From NCBI GenBank assembly GCA_964019155.1, contig OZ025243.1, positions 8,900,865-8,964,864 of the forward strand: a stretch of DNA of 64,000 nucleotides. The letters run 5' to 3'. A program made the translations under genes and the position numbers. The DNA comes from Osedax fenrisi (lineage: Eukaryota > Annelida > Polychaeta > Sabellida > Siboglinidae). Positions within the stretch are counted from its first letter, which is position 1; each line of letters opens with the position of its first letter. The notes under the pieces were generated by a model, which worked only from the letters and a program-made list of their open reading frames with translations, searched no databases and was not told the DNA's origin. Positions 52,375-61,165 of the stretch are shown piece by piece.

Positions 52375-53249
52375 TAAATATCAAGGATATGTGCTCAATA
52401 AATACAGCTTATGTTATATTCACATCCTGAACATATGACTATTTGTAGATGCATAGATCAATGTATACACTATACTCTACTGTAATCACACAGTATTATT
52501 CTATGGATTATTCTGCCATATATGACATACAGTTTTATATCTATGATATATACATGAAAACAACATGACATCATACCACTATACTAGGGGAACATATATA
52601 TTGGCCTAGGGGTTACTATGCTAATTACATTGTCATAGGTATGGTTAAGTACGTGGTGACTAAGGTTGTGGATGTGATAAAACTAATGATTAATGAATTA
52701 TTGATGAGGCGGCCGGTGATGGTAATGAAAAGGTATAGCATTGGTTACACTGGTACACCTGAACACAGGCAATCAATATAGGTGGTAATGCATACACAGG
52801 GGCAACAGGTGGGGGCAGTGGGGGCGAGGGAGATGGGGCTATAGGTGGTGAGCAGTGGATATCATTATACATACTGTTAAGTCGTAGTTGTGTGTATGTA
52901 TGGTATACAGATAGGGTATACAGGTAATGTATATAAGGATAATTGTATAGAGTTTTATGAATAATAAGTGTTTCAAGGATGTTTATGAAAAGAATATGTT
53001 TAAATATAAATGTAGTTGTGATATTGAATACCTGACTAACGTAATACATACACACAAACACACACACACACATGCACTCACAAACACACAAACACTCACA
53101 TACATACACACACATGCTTACTGTTCAATGTATATTGAACACGCTACTGACCTGGTTAATTCGTATGTTTCGCCTAGAAGGGGGTTGAAAGGCTTGCCGA
53201 CTCTCTCGAAATTAGAACTGCAGGCAGACACTGCAAACGCTGTCACTAA
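34152..53249 (-). CDS. OSBPL2: Oxysterol-binding protein-related protein, ORP1/ORP2 type (10 exons, 5' end missing)
   Basis: Minus-strand exons in order: 53249-53152, 40556-40523, 39583-39441, 38760-38682, 37820-37702, 37212-37131, 36698-36609, 35299-35173, 34532-34442, 34239-34152. They give 951 nt, 316 codons plus stop, in phase at every junction. They cover nearly the whole ORD lipid-transfer domain: GKPFNPLLGETYEL, then EQVCHHPPISAFHA (the OSBP fingerprint EQVSHHPP with Ser to Cys), FWGKSIEI, CVHNIIMGKLWIE, YGKWSEEL, PSTDSRLRTD, LEDKQR, and the ending FSDCPDIF. The last matches FSDCPDIY of ORP2, and the whole resembles ORP1/ORP2 more than OSBP, ORP5/8 or ORP9-11. Such proteins exchange sterol for phosphoinositide at membranes. 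Upstream ORD sequence (the FNEPLS region) and any N-terminal domains were not found. The symbol is by clade; ORP1 and ORP2 cannot be separated here. Confidence 0.92.
34442..34532 (-). CDS. OSBPL2: ORP exon i
   Basis: It encodes GATTEKARLEDKQRISRKQR then RNSKDEWRP, matching ASAEKKRLEEKQRAARK...WKTRW. The acceptor is GATACAG, the donor GTCAAA, phase 2. Confidence 0.95.
35173..35299 (-). CDS. OSBPL2: ORP exon h
   Basis: It encodes YYYLTYFSLTLNDDTDKNVM, then RHLPSTDSRLRTDIRLMEGG, DL. LP-TDSRLR-DIR-ME-GD is a hallmark of the ORD C-terminal half. The acceptor is CCGCAG, the donor GTTCAA, phase 1. Confidence 0.97.
35300..36608 (-). other. ORP intron between exons g and h
   Basis: It has a G-rich degenerate tract at 35301-35345 (plus strand), next to the exon h acceptor, and otherwise AT-rich DNA with nothing recognisable. 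Confidence 0.6.
36609..36698 (-). CDS. OSBPL2: ORP exon g
   Basis: It encodes TKGDQSLTNIQVPGQMQLWQ then ADKKPSTADK. VPGQMQLWQ aligns with IIPGSVLLWRI of ORP1. The acceptor is TTGCACAG, the donor GTATAA, phase 0 on both sides. Confidence 0.9.
37131..37212 (-). CDS. OSBPL2: ORP exon f
   Basis: It encodes KRKLKMLYGKWSEELHSCEY then DKFPQNA, matching KKKLCALYGKWTECLYSVDP. The acceptor is AAGCAG and the donor is a perfect GTAAGT. Confidence 0.95.
37590..37700 (-). repeat. 12-bp C-rich repeat at the ORP exon e donor
   Basis: On the minus strand (CCCCCTTTAACG)n, about eight copies, starting directly after GTTACG. Confidence 0.88.
37702..37820 (-). CDS. OSBPL2: ORP exon e
   Basis: It encodes YGTMEIVCKESKLKSVMNFR, PSSWFTKTLHCVDGFIQDD, matching YGTVEI...FKPCGLFGKELHKVEGHIQDK. 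The acceptor is TTTTAG, the donor GTTACG followed at once by a C-rich repeat, phase 2. Confidence 0.96.
38372..38640 (-). mobile_element. tRNA-derived SINE copy d
   Basis: Minus orientation. The head runs from CTGCCTATGTGGCTCATTAG (A box) to GGGTTTGAGCC (weak B box), followed by the standard core with GGCTTCGAAGGGACATTAGA. It lies beside ORP exon d, in the same transcriptional sense. Confidence 0.82.
38682..38760 (-). CDS. OSBPL2: ORP exon d
   Basis: It encodes HNETYTWQNVNCCVHNIIMG then KLWIEH, matching HNEAYTWTNPTCCVHNIIVGKLWIEQ. The acceptor is CCCTAG, directly preceded in the intron by a minisatellite. The donor is GTTTGT. Confidence 0.97.
38762..39090 (-). repeat. ~20-bp minisatellite before ORP exon d
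   Basis: The plus strand reads (GTGATGTAATAGTAGTGGGGT)n with length variants, about 15 copies. In gene sense this is a CA/CT-rich array ending at the exon d acceptor. Confidence 0.9.
39170..39270 (+). repeat. Degenerate (GATGATGAT/AATATTG) repeat
   Basis: Imperfect units such as AATATTGGTGATGAAGAT repeat about five times in the intron between ORP exons c and d. Confidence 0.7.
39441..39583 (-). CDS. OSBPL2: ORP exon c (OSBP fingerprint)
   Basis: It encodes VCHHPPISAFHADSAHFTFT, GSINPSVKFWGKSIEITPKG, VVSLTLT. The HHPP histidines bind the phosphoinositide headgroup in ORD structures. The Ser before HHPP is Cys here. The acceptor is AATGCAG, the donor GTTATT, phase 2. Confidence 0.97.
39765..40350 (+). 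repeat. 12-bp minisatellite ATGTTACTATGT, split by a SINE
   Basis: About 17 near-perfect copies at 39765-39963 and a few at 40266-40315 after the SINE. The open frames of 88-168 codons across it are artefacts of a 12-bp period free of stops. Confidence 0.95.
39961..40268 (-). mobile_element. tRNA-derived SINE copy e (full length, best copy)
   Basis: On the minus strand it reads CTGCCTGTGTGGCTCAGTGA (A box TGGCTCAGTGACTAAGGCG), then the B box GGGTTCGACCC, a ~130-bp AT-rich middle, the conserved core, and an (AACAAT)n tail. It is inserted inside the 12-bp ATGTTACTATGT minisatellite, which resumes on the other side. Confidence 0.9.
40523..40556 (-). CDS. OSBPL2: ORP exon b (34-nt microexon)
   Basis: It completes the split Arg and encodes SDLGFRVVCEQ, matching EDLGFRFISEQ. 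The acceptor is GAACAG, the donor GTATGT. It is found only by linking the flanking exons in phase. Confidence 0.93.
40755..41911 (-). mobile_element. Non-autonomous Helitron (element B)
   Basis: On the minus strand it starts TCTATACATATAAAAGAAAG at 41911 and ends with a degenerate hairpin and CTAG at 40758-40755. The interior repeats units containing TATTTATTAATTATAGCTAT and ATTCCTGATT three times. It has no coding frame. It abuts element A head to tail. Confidence 0.72.
41912..44346 (-). mobile_element. Composite Helitron (element A) with decayed helicase
   Basis: On the minus strand the 5' end is TCTATACATATAAAAGAAAG (44346). The 3' end is a CCCGGGCAACGCCGGG hairpin (41941-41926) followed by CTAG (41915-41912). 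The same hairpin recurs internally at 43845-43830 and 42331-42316, so the element looks like a 0.5-kb short Helitron joined to a helicase-bearing one. About 370 bp of its 3' part is repeated (42310-42684 and 41929-42300). It lies in the 12.6-kb ORP intron. Confidence 0.8.
42428..43906 (-). pseudogene. Helitron PIF1-type helicase domain, broken
   Basis: Pieces in coding order: 43906-43595 with LNDEQRIVYNKIL and a damaged Walker A (DDPAGIGQTFF, normally GPAGTGKT); 43598-43338 with FIFWDECTM (Walker B) and GGHTLILSRYFRQT; 43299-42898, a diverged middle; 42901-42428 with SGLPDHKLALQVGAPIMLLR, CNGSRLI, FRRHQFPI and GKLYVGCSRARK. These are the PIF1-like helicase motifs of Helitron RepHel. The Rep part is absent. 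The duplicated tail at 41929-42300 keeps MTINKSQGQSFKVV, lost here. Confidence 0.85.
44347..45423. other. Unassigned part of the 12.6-kb ORP intron, between Helitron and LINE
   Basis: Contains a (GT)n tract, an (AT)n tract and a CpG-containing stretch at 45230-45430 with several GTAACG/CACGTG-like words. No gene found. Confidence 0.55.
44510..44632. repeat. (GT)n microsatellite
   Basis: Dinucleotide tract with occasional A/C changes. Other GT/CA tracts: 14980-15005, 26660-26705, 38031-38130, 53050-53115, 57590-57630, 58957-59010, 59767-59805, 62506-62542. Confidence 0.95.
45424..45491. repeat. 22-bp CACGTG minisatellite, left part
   Basis: Three units of TATATGATCACGTGGTATTA type, cut by the LINE 3' end. 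Confidence 0.88.
45492..48316 (-). mobile_element. 5'-truncated non-LTR retrotransposon (LINE), CR1/Jockey-like
   Basis: On the minus strand it begins within the endonuclease C-terminus (about 48316), runs through reverse transcriptase, and ends in an AT-rich 3' UTR and a (TATC)n tail (45492-45515). Both flanks are the same CACGTG minisatellite, so the insertion split an array. 5' truncation is the usual outcome of target-primed reverse transcription. Confidence 0.9.
45913..48316 (-). pseudogene. LINE ORF2: endonuclease end, reverse transcriptase and C-terminal domain, two in-frame stops
   Basis: One reading frame runs 48316-45913 with only two interruptions (a TAG near 47297 and a TAA near 46238). 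In order: STIDQIYTN...DHLPIYT (endonuclease C-terminus); KPIHKKNN...NYRPIS (RT0/1); LFLDLSKAFDTIDH; GVPQGSILGPLLF; the catalytic YADDT; YLGIILD; and a C-terminal LWNLLPTNIQ module. The codons are extremely AT-rich. The few stops point to a recent insertion, but truncation makes it inactive. Confidence 0.93.
48317..48590. repeat. 22-bp CACGTG minisatellite, right part
   Basis: About 12 units, each with a palindromic CACGTG in the context ATGATCACGTGGTATTACAT. More CACGTG sites follow without period to about 48715. Confidence 0.93.
48716..53151. other. Remainder of the 12.6-kb ORP intron
   Basis: Holds the pogo/Tigger-like MITE, a GC-richer island at 49940-50250 (open on the minus strand for 63-74 codons, no recognisable protein), long (AT)n tracts and AT-rich DNA to 52600. 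52690-52900 is a G/T-rich tract on the plus strand. Confidence 0.5.
49339..49862. mobile_element. pogo/Tigger-like MITE
   Basis: It begins CAGTCAAAGCTCGATAACTC after TA and ends with an inverted, slightly diverged copy (GTTGAGTTACCGAGCTTC). The interior repeats GTTGAGTTATCGG and ATACGAATCCAAC several times. No transposase frame. Confidence 0.7.
53152..53249 (-). CDS. OSBPL2: ORP exon a (first recognised; lipid-binding core)
   Basis: It encodes LVTAFAVSACSSNFERVGKP then FNPLLGETYELT. ORP2 has AAFAVSAVASQWERTGKPFNPLLGETYEL. The acceptor is CCCACAG, the donor GTCAGT, phase 2. The following intron is 12.6 kb and holds the Helitrons and the LINE. Confidence 0.96.
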
Positions 53250-53744
53250 CTGTGGGAGGTGGGCGGGGCATCAGTGGAGGGGGAGGAGTTAATAAGGTAT
53301 GCTATTGTAGGTAAAGGTTACATCTGGCAGTGGTAAAGATAATATGTGGTGATAGTAAAGATAATAGGTTACATTATATGAGGAAATATATAGTTTAAAG
53401 TGAATATATAACTAGTATACTATATATATAGAGTTAATATAACTAATGTTATTAATGTATGTGTAATCAACATTATAAACAGCGATATACATTTTTAATA
53501 CACAAACCCTACCAAAATTCAGTATACACAAGAACCCCGATACATATACACATATGTATATCATCTAATATATTAGATTTATCATCTATCATCTATCATT
53601 AGATTATATCTAATATCATCTTGATATATCATATAATATATCACAACCATACTATAACTATTATATCAGATACTAACTGGTTATAACATACATACTATAG
53701 TATACATGTTATAGCCGGTTGGTATCTGGTTTAGTAATTGTGAC

Positions 53745-54292
53745 TAGTGATGTATATGATGATAATATCTAAAGCATAATTCAGTCTCAATCTCAGTCTC
53801 AGTTATAACTCAGGTATACCTAAAGTCTCAACTCGGCTCGGGCTCGTTTTGTTAGAGTCTCGGCTCGGCTCGGAATCGTTTGACTAGAGTCTCAACTCGG
53901 CTCGGGTCGAAAATGAAAGTCTTTTCTCAGAAATAATAATTATTGATGCTGAGATTATAATCAAAAGTCTCGGCTCTGTATCAAAAAGCATTTTTAGTAA
54001 TATTATTTACATCACTAGATGACATTTACATTATTATTCACTGAATCGCGAAGTTGGCTTAGATCATTTTTATTAAATTGATTTAAATGTGAAATATATA
54101 AAAATCAGTATTAAAATGTAACTTCAAAAAAGCATTATTTCGGCTCGGTTATGTTTTGTAAGTGTCTCAACTCGGCTCGGGCTCGGTTAGGCTAGAGTCT
54201 CGATTAGGCTCGGGCTCATTTTTTCCGAAAATGAAAGTATCGGCTTGGCATCAATAACCAAAAGTCTCGGCTCGGCATCAAAAAGCTCTGCA
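53745..54292. mobile_element. Related MITE (TAGTGATGTA termini) with GGCTCGG repeats, plus adjoining fragment
   Basis: It begins TAGTGATGTA and ends TTACATCACTA at 54017, as in the 5287 copy. Inside are repeats of GTCTC(A/G)(A/G)CTCGGCTCGG. From about 54145 to 54292 a second stretch of the same interior repeats (CTCGGCTCGGGCTCG, CGGCTCGGCATCAA) follows without clear ends. No exact target duplication seen. Confidence 0.65.
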
Positions 54293-54373
54293 TCAATAAA
54301 ATTACTATAGTTATAGTTGAACAGAGGTATACCAGGGAGTATACTATATATTCCTCCCTGGGTATATATAGTA

Positions 54374-54418
<45 letters not shown>

Positions 54419-55799
54419 TGTGTGTGTGTGTCTTTTTGTGTGTGTCTTTGTGCGTTTGTGTTTATATGTATGTGTATGTGTGTATATGTATATAATACGG
54501 ACAATGAATATATTATCATATTACATAGTAGATATCAGATGCTGTAATATCAGCTATATTACGACACAGCGGGGGCTGATGTAATGCCCGCGAAGGTCTA
54601 CTTGGACATAGTTTACAAGGTCACTTCCTATAGGTGTATATTCACTATAGTGGACAAACCGGATGTATCAGAGCAGTATACCGATATACTATAGTATAGC
54701 ACTAACTATATGGTATTGATGTGGTGTTATCACTACGTAGGGGGCGTGTACAGGGATCGATAGCTCTCCGGTGTCCACTGTAATACCACTTCTACTGACC
54801 ACTTCTACTGACCACTTCTACTGACCGATACGGCAGCGGCTCTATTACGTAATAATACTACGTACGTAGGCGCATGTCTATAAATAGACTGTGTATGCGA
54901 GTAGGTCTGGGGAACAACAATAGGGTGGATAGCATTGCCACTCTTCCTCATCCACAACGTGTGTATACATAGTGTTGTTCCCAGCCCTACTTTCATACAC
55001 TGATAATATACTATAGTATACGGCTAGTATTAGTGGTAATGGTGGTAGTAGTGGTAGTGGTGGTAGCAGTGTTAGTGGTAGTGGTAGTGGTGGTAGTGGT
55101 AGTAGTGAATTAGCACGCCTAATCACTAACACAATATCGCCATCAGGGCCCAAGTAACACAGATTGGGTCAAACTTGGTCCATACTTGGTTCACAAATAA
55201 AATACTTGCTTCATAGTTGGTCATATTGACTTAAGTCAAAAATCTGGTTCAAAACTTAAGTCAAACTTAAGTATTTTTAATTTTATATAACTTAAGTCAC
55301 TGTAACTTAAGTTATTTCTTAAGTTTAACTTAATTCGAAATGACTTAAGTTTTTAAGGCATGAAAAACTTAATTTATGACTTAGGTCAAACTTAAGTCAA
55401 CTGAACTAGGTTTTATTGTGTGTATAACTTAAGTTATAACTTAGGTCAAACTTAATTTAAATGAAATAAGTTTTATTGTGTGTATGACACATATAATATA
55501 TTATATTATATTAAAAAAGATAATTATGTTTTGTTATAAAAAGTGTCATAACAGAGATTAACATTGTATTTACAGTGCATCTTATTATAATCAAGTGATG
55601 CACCAACTGTCTTGATATATTTTATATAAATATTTAATTATATTGTATATAGTTTTGATTTAATTATATTTATAATTAGAATATATATTATAATTTTCTT
55701 TATAATTAAATAAAAACTATATAGATAAATATTAATAGGATAACATCAATAACTTAAGTTGAACTTAAGTCATATAACATACGTTTATAATATATTTAA

Positions 55800-55944
<145 letters not shown>

Positions 55945-56329
55945 TTATTAATATATATATTAAATGGTATATAATATATATATACATATAATAAATAATA
56001 TATTATACACTTATGATACATGATACATTAAGTTCAACTTAAGTTGTTGATGTAAGTATTATTATTAAGTTTATATCATTATTTTATTATAGAAAGAATA
56101 AAATATTATAACTTTTAATTATTTTGAAATATTGATTTAATTTTTATATATGCAAATTAATTAATAATTATAATTTTAATTAATATATTTAAGTTAATAT
56201 ACTGTTTTTAATAAATAAAATATTATTTTAAAAAGTAAAATTATTTAAGTAATACTATGTAATTTAATACATTATCACTGAATTAGGTTTTATATTAGTC
56301 CATACTTGGTTCACAGACTTAGGTATTAT

Positions 56330-57065
56330 TTGGTCCATACTTGGTCCATACTTGGTTCGCTGAATTAGGTTTTATATTGGTCCATACCTGGTTCGCTGAC
56401 TTAAGTTTTAAATTGGTCCATACCTGGTTCGCTGACTTAAGTTTTAAATTGGTCCATACCTGGTTCGCTGACTTAAGTTTTAAATTGGTCCATACCTGGT
56501 TCGCTGACTTAAGTTTTAAATTGGTCCATACCTGGTTCGTTGACTTAAGTTTTAAATTGGTCCATACTTGGGTCACTGAATTAGGTTTTATATTGGTCCA
56601 TACTTGGTTCGCTGACTTAAGTTTTAAATTGGTCCATACTTGGGTCACTGAATTAGGTTTTATATTGGTCCATACTTGGTTCGCTGAATTATGTTTTATA
56701 TTGGTCCATACCTGTTTCGCTGACTTAAGTTTTAAATTGGTCCATACCTGGTTCGCTGACTTAAGTTTTATATTGGTCCATACCTGGTTCGCTGACTTAA
56801 GTTTTATATTGGTCCATACCTGGTTCGCTGACTTAAGTTTTAAATTGGTCCATACCTGGTTCGCTGACTTAAGTTTTATATTGGTCCATACCTGGTTCGC
56901 TGACTTAAGTTTTATATTGGTCCATACCTGGTTCGCTGACTTAAGTTTTAAATTGGTCCATACTTGGTTCGCCGACTTAAGTTTTATATTGGTCCATACT
57001 TGGGTCACTGAATTAGGTTTTATATTGGTCCATACTTGGTCCATACTTGGTTCGCTGAATTAGGT
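56330..57065. repeat. 36-bp minisatellite x about 20
   Basis: The unit TTGGTCCATACCTGGTTCGC then TGACTTAAGTTTTAAA is free of stops on both strands, giving mirrored 240-codon frames. It lies within the TIR repeat 55149-57162. Confidence 0.93.
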
Positions 57066-57305
57066 TTTCGGTATCACAGGTTACTAACTTTTGAACCAAG
57101 TTTGACTTAAGTCAATATGACTTAAGTTTCCTAAGTCTTGAACCAACTTTTGGTTACTTGGGGGGTTGTGTCCTTTGTGTGTTGTTTACAATGATGTAGT
57201 ATGCAACTTAGCATTAATTCCCAACACAGTCACCGATAAGCGAATAGTGTACATATATGATAGTATACATTATTGTAAGGTATACATTATAGTAAGGTAG
57301 CTCTA

Positions 57306-57358
<53 letters not shown>

Positions 57359-57828
57359 CCGAGATAACAGTAATAAATTGTATGTATCACTATTACCAGC
57401 ATTAACGCCATATCTATACTATGTAGAGTGGACACACGAGGAACGTGATGATATGGTATACCATTATAGTGGACACTATTATTGATATCACTACACAGTA
57501 AATTCTATAATAGGTGTATACAGAGGTCGCCCACTGTTCACATTGTGTTCATGTATGTGTATATGGGTATGTGTGCATGTGTGTGTGTAGGTATGTGAAT
57601 GTGTGTGTGTGTGTGTGTGGGGGGGGGTATGTGTGTGTTTAGTGTTTCCACGTATATGTTAATATAATACATTACATTAATATTACATCATACTATATAT
57701 ATATATTCTTATTATTATTATTATTATTAATATTATTAATATTATTATTATAAATATATATATAGATAGGTGTTAAATAATACAGATTTTCTTATTAATT
57801 ACTAGCAGGGATAATTTATATATATATG

Positions 57829-57867
<39 letters not shown>

Positions 57868-58539
57868 CTATAGATTATCTCTTCAAAAGAATTTTGCTAT
57901 AGCAATTAATGAGAAAAGCTGTTTAATTCACACCTCCTCTCTCACTCTCACTCTCACTCTCACTCTATCTGACATCATGAGATATATTGATATGGATTCA
58001 TCAGTATGCTCCACATCAATATCACGGTATTGTACCCGGTGTCTACATGGATTGTCTACATGAAGTGTATACCTATAGGCAATTACTATAGTATACCATA
58101 TATGATTAATACAGTTATATAACTGTATTAATAACTGCTGCAGTTATATAACTGCAGGAATACCTATGTATATATATAATTCTATAGTATTATCAAAGCC
58201 CTATGGTATTATTATATTCCCCATGTATATATATATATATATATATACATCTATAGAATGTAGTGTAAATACACGTGCAATACATGTCGTGCATGTTTAT
58301 GTGTACGTATTACGTACGTAGGTTGACGTACAGTGCGTAAAGAGTGTACGTTAAGTGTGTACGTACACACGTGTTGTATGCGGTATACAATTAGCTCATG
58401 GGTGTGCTATCAGTGAGCCTGCACTGTATATCACCGCCGTGGTACAACTACGGCTACACGGCTACAATGACCACGTGATGTTGTACCACCGTCAAGTCAC
58501 GTGATGACGGTGGTGGTGATGCTAGTAAAGGAGCACGTG

Positions 58540-58830
58540 ACGCTGTAACGTAGTCACGTGATGACGCTGTACCGCCGTAGTCACGTGACGCTGTACCGCC
58601 GTAGTCACGTGACGCTGTACCGCCGTAGTCACGTGACGCTGTACCGCCGTAGTCACGTGATGATGCTGTACCACCGTAGTCACGTGATGACGCTGTACCG
58701 CCGTAGTCACGTGATGCTGTACCGCCGTAGTCACGTACCGCCGTAGTCACGTGATGACGCTGTACCGCCGTAGTCACGTGATGCTGTACCGCCGTAGTCA
58801 CGTACCGCCGTAGTCACGTGACGCTAGTAC
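58540..58830. repeat. ~24-bp CACGTGA minisatellite
   Basis: About 11 units of CGCCGTAGTCACGTGACGCT plus GTAC, with length variants (inserted ATGATG). The array is CpG-rich, in contrast to its surroundings. The open frames on both strands are artefacts. Confidence 0.92.
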
Positions 58831-58958
58831 GGTAAAGGAGCACGTGACACGTGTATTTAATTACGGGGGGCGGTGTCGTATAGGACGTCTACGCTGTACG
58901 TTATATGAGCCTAACCCGTGGTTTACATGCACAGTGGGCAGTAGCTGTGTATGAGAGC

Positions 58959-58991
<33 letters not shown>

Positions 58992-59760
58992 AGCGCGCGT
59001 GTGTGTGTGTGTGAGTTAGCATACATACACACACTCGAGTGTGTCTATGTTTAAGTATTTGTATGCGTGTGTGTATATATACACGTGGGTGTGTGTGTTT
59101 TAGGTATACCTAATTATATATAATATCATATATGATCTGTATGTTGAGTATACTATAGTACTCAGTGAGTACTATAGATTCTTATAAAGATGTAGTACTA
59201 CCCTACTAATGATATAGAACTAGTGTTATATGATAGTATACTATAGGCTATAACCTTTGTGTAACCCCTAGGTATACCAGATGGAGGTTTACAATTCACC
59301 AGGACAACGCGGCCAGTAAACAATAGCCTAGGTTATTGTTTACAGGTTAACTTATTGACGATATATTGTAACGTCTACGTTATTGTAGGAATAGTTGAGT
59401 GTGTGTTTGCCTGCATATCAAGCAATTAATCACTATGTGTGTTTATTATAGTTATAGTTATGAAAAAAGAAAATAAAATGTATCATTGAGGTATTATGTA
59501 TAATTGTAAGACATTAAGTTTAATAACTATATATTACATTAATAACTATCTATTACATTAATAACGACAGCTGTTACCTATTCAGATATTACCGATTTTA
59601 ATTGTGTTGAAGATTCAACTTTGACCCCTCCCCCCCCCACGTGATCGATATTTACCGCGTGTTTAATCATTTAATAATAGTATATCTACTAACTAATTAG
59701 ACTGCACGTTTATCGCGTGTGAGCTCGCAAACATACACACACATGTGTGCAAACATTGCA

Positions 59761-59807
<47 letters not shown>

Positions 59808-60219
59808 CGTGATAGTGTCGCGTATACGCGAAATATATATATATATATGTATATATATGTATATGTATATGTATATATATATGTATATATATATATATAT
59901 ATACGCGATATATACGTGGTATATACGTGGTATACCAGAGGGTTACTCTATATATCGATGTTTGTTTATATATGTATCTTAATATATATAATTATATATT
60001 GATGTAAAGAAAGAATTTATTTATAAAGACTTTCTTTATAAAGAATTTCTGCCTAACCTTTATTTACATTGACTATTCTATATAATATGGTGTAAAAAGT
60101 TGAAGAATATCCTATCAATGCTATATCGATAAGACTTCCCTATCGTTATATGGATATGCCTGCAAGATCTCGTATCAATGCAGTGTGTGATCAATAGTCA
60201 ACAGAGTGTGTCGTGTGAA

Positions 60220-60575
60220 CACATACTATACCCCGGATACATACTATACCCCGGATACATACTATACCCCGGATACATACTATACCCCGGATACATACTA
60301 TACCCCGGATACATACTATACCCCGGATACATACTATACCCCGGATACATACTATACCCCGGATACATACTATACCCCGGATACATACTATACCCCGGAT
60401 ACATACTATACCCCGGATACATACTATACCCCGGATACATACTATACCCCGGATACATACTATACCCCGGATACATACTATACCCCGGATACATACTAAC
60501 CCCGGATACATACTATACCCCGGATACATACTATACCCCGGATACATACTATACCCCGGATACATACTATACCCG
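60220..60575. repeat. 18-bp minisatellite ATACTATACCCCGGATAC
   Basis: About 20 almost identical copies; one lacks two bases. The four overlapping open frames (97-179 codons) come from the 18-bp period and are not genes. Confidence 0.95.
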
Positions 60576-60999
60576 CGTTTATCACGAGATATTCTTAGTA
60601 CATGTACACTACATACACACACACGATAACTGTATCTTTCCTTGCACTGTGTTTGGCATATGTGTATATACACATATACATATAATATTATATTATATTA
60701 TACGTGTATATATATAATTATAACATTATAATTTGTATGTATGTAATTCTTTATGAATATAATAACATACAGCAGGTGTATTTATCTTACATATTGTTAT
60801 TCTCTATATAATGCGTGTAATAATGGCTGGTAGATGATGATGTAATAATGGCTGGGTACGTAGACGATGATGTAATACCTATTACGCTCAATATCGACTA
60901 TATAATTATACATGTGTGTGTGTGTTATTCGCTACGGTTGTATATCCTATAGGATATATAGTGGTTCTGTACCTTTCAATAGTGACTCTATACACATCT

Positions 61000-61165
61000 C
61001 ATGAAAAGTGGGCGGCTTTCTAAAGATCATGAGAAAATGGGCGGTCCATCTAAAGATAATGAGAAAGTGGGCGGTCTCTCTAAAGATCATGAAAAAGTGG
61101 GCGGTCTATCTAAAGATCATGAGAAAGTGGGCGGCCTTCTAAAGATCATAAGAAAGTGGGCGGTC
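61000..61165. repeat. ~30-bp minisatellite (AAAGATCATGAGAAAGTGGG)
   Basis: Five to six copies with variants such as GCGGTCTATCT between. The frame is open as (SKDHEKVGGL)n, 84 codons; judged non-coding. Confidence 0.85.

Noticed and set aside
54878..55153. 91-codon minus-strand frame with a Leu/Pro run
   Set aside because: Generated by a (GGTAGT)n-like repeat. The flanking piece EEEWQCYPPYCC is not a recognisable family, and no ORP motif was found.
56319..57063. Mirrored 240-codon frames on both strands
   Set aside because: The 36-bp tandem unit lacks stops on both strands; the predicted peptides are pure repeats.
60220..60575. Possible CRISPR-like or satellite array
   Set aside because: The repeats are directly adjacent with no variable spacers, and the genome is eukaryotic.
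60178..60717. Four overlapping long open frames (up to 179 codons)
   Set aside because: All come from an 18-bp minisatellite with no stop in several frames; no non-repetitive coding sequence is attached.
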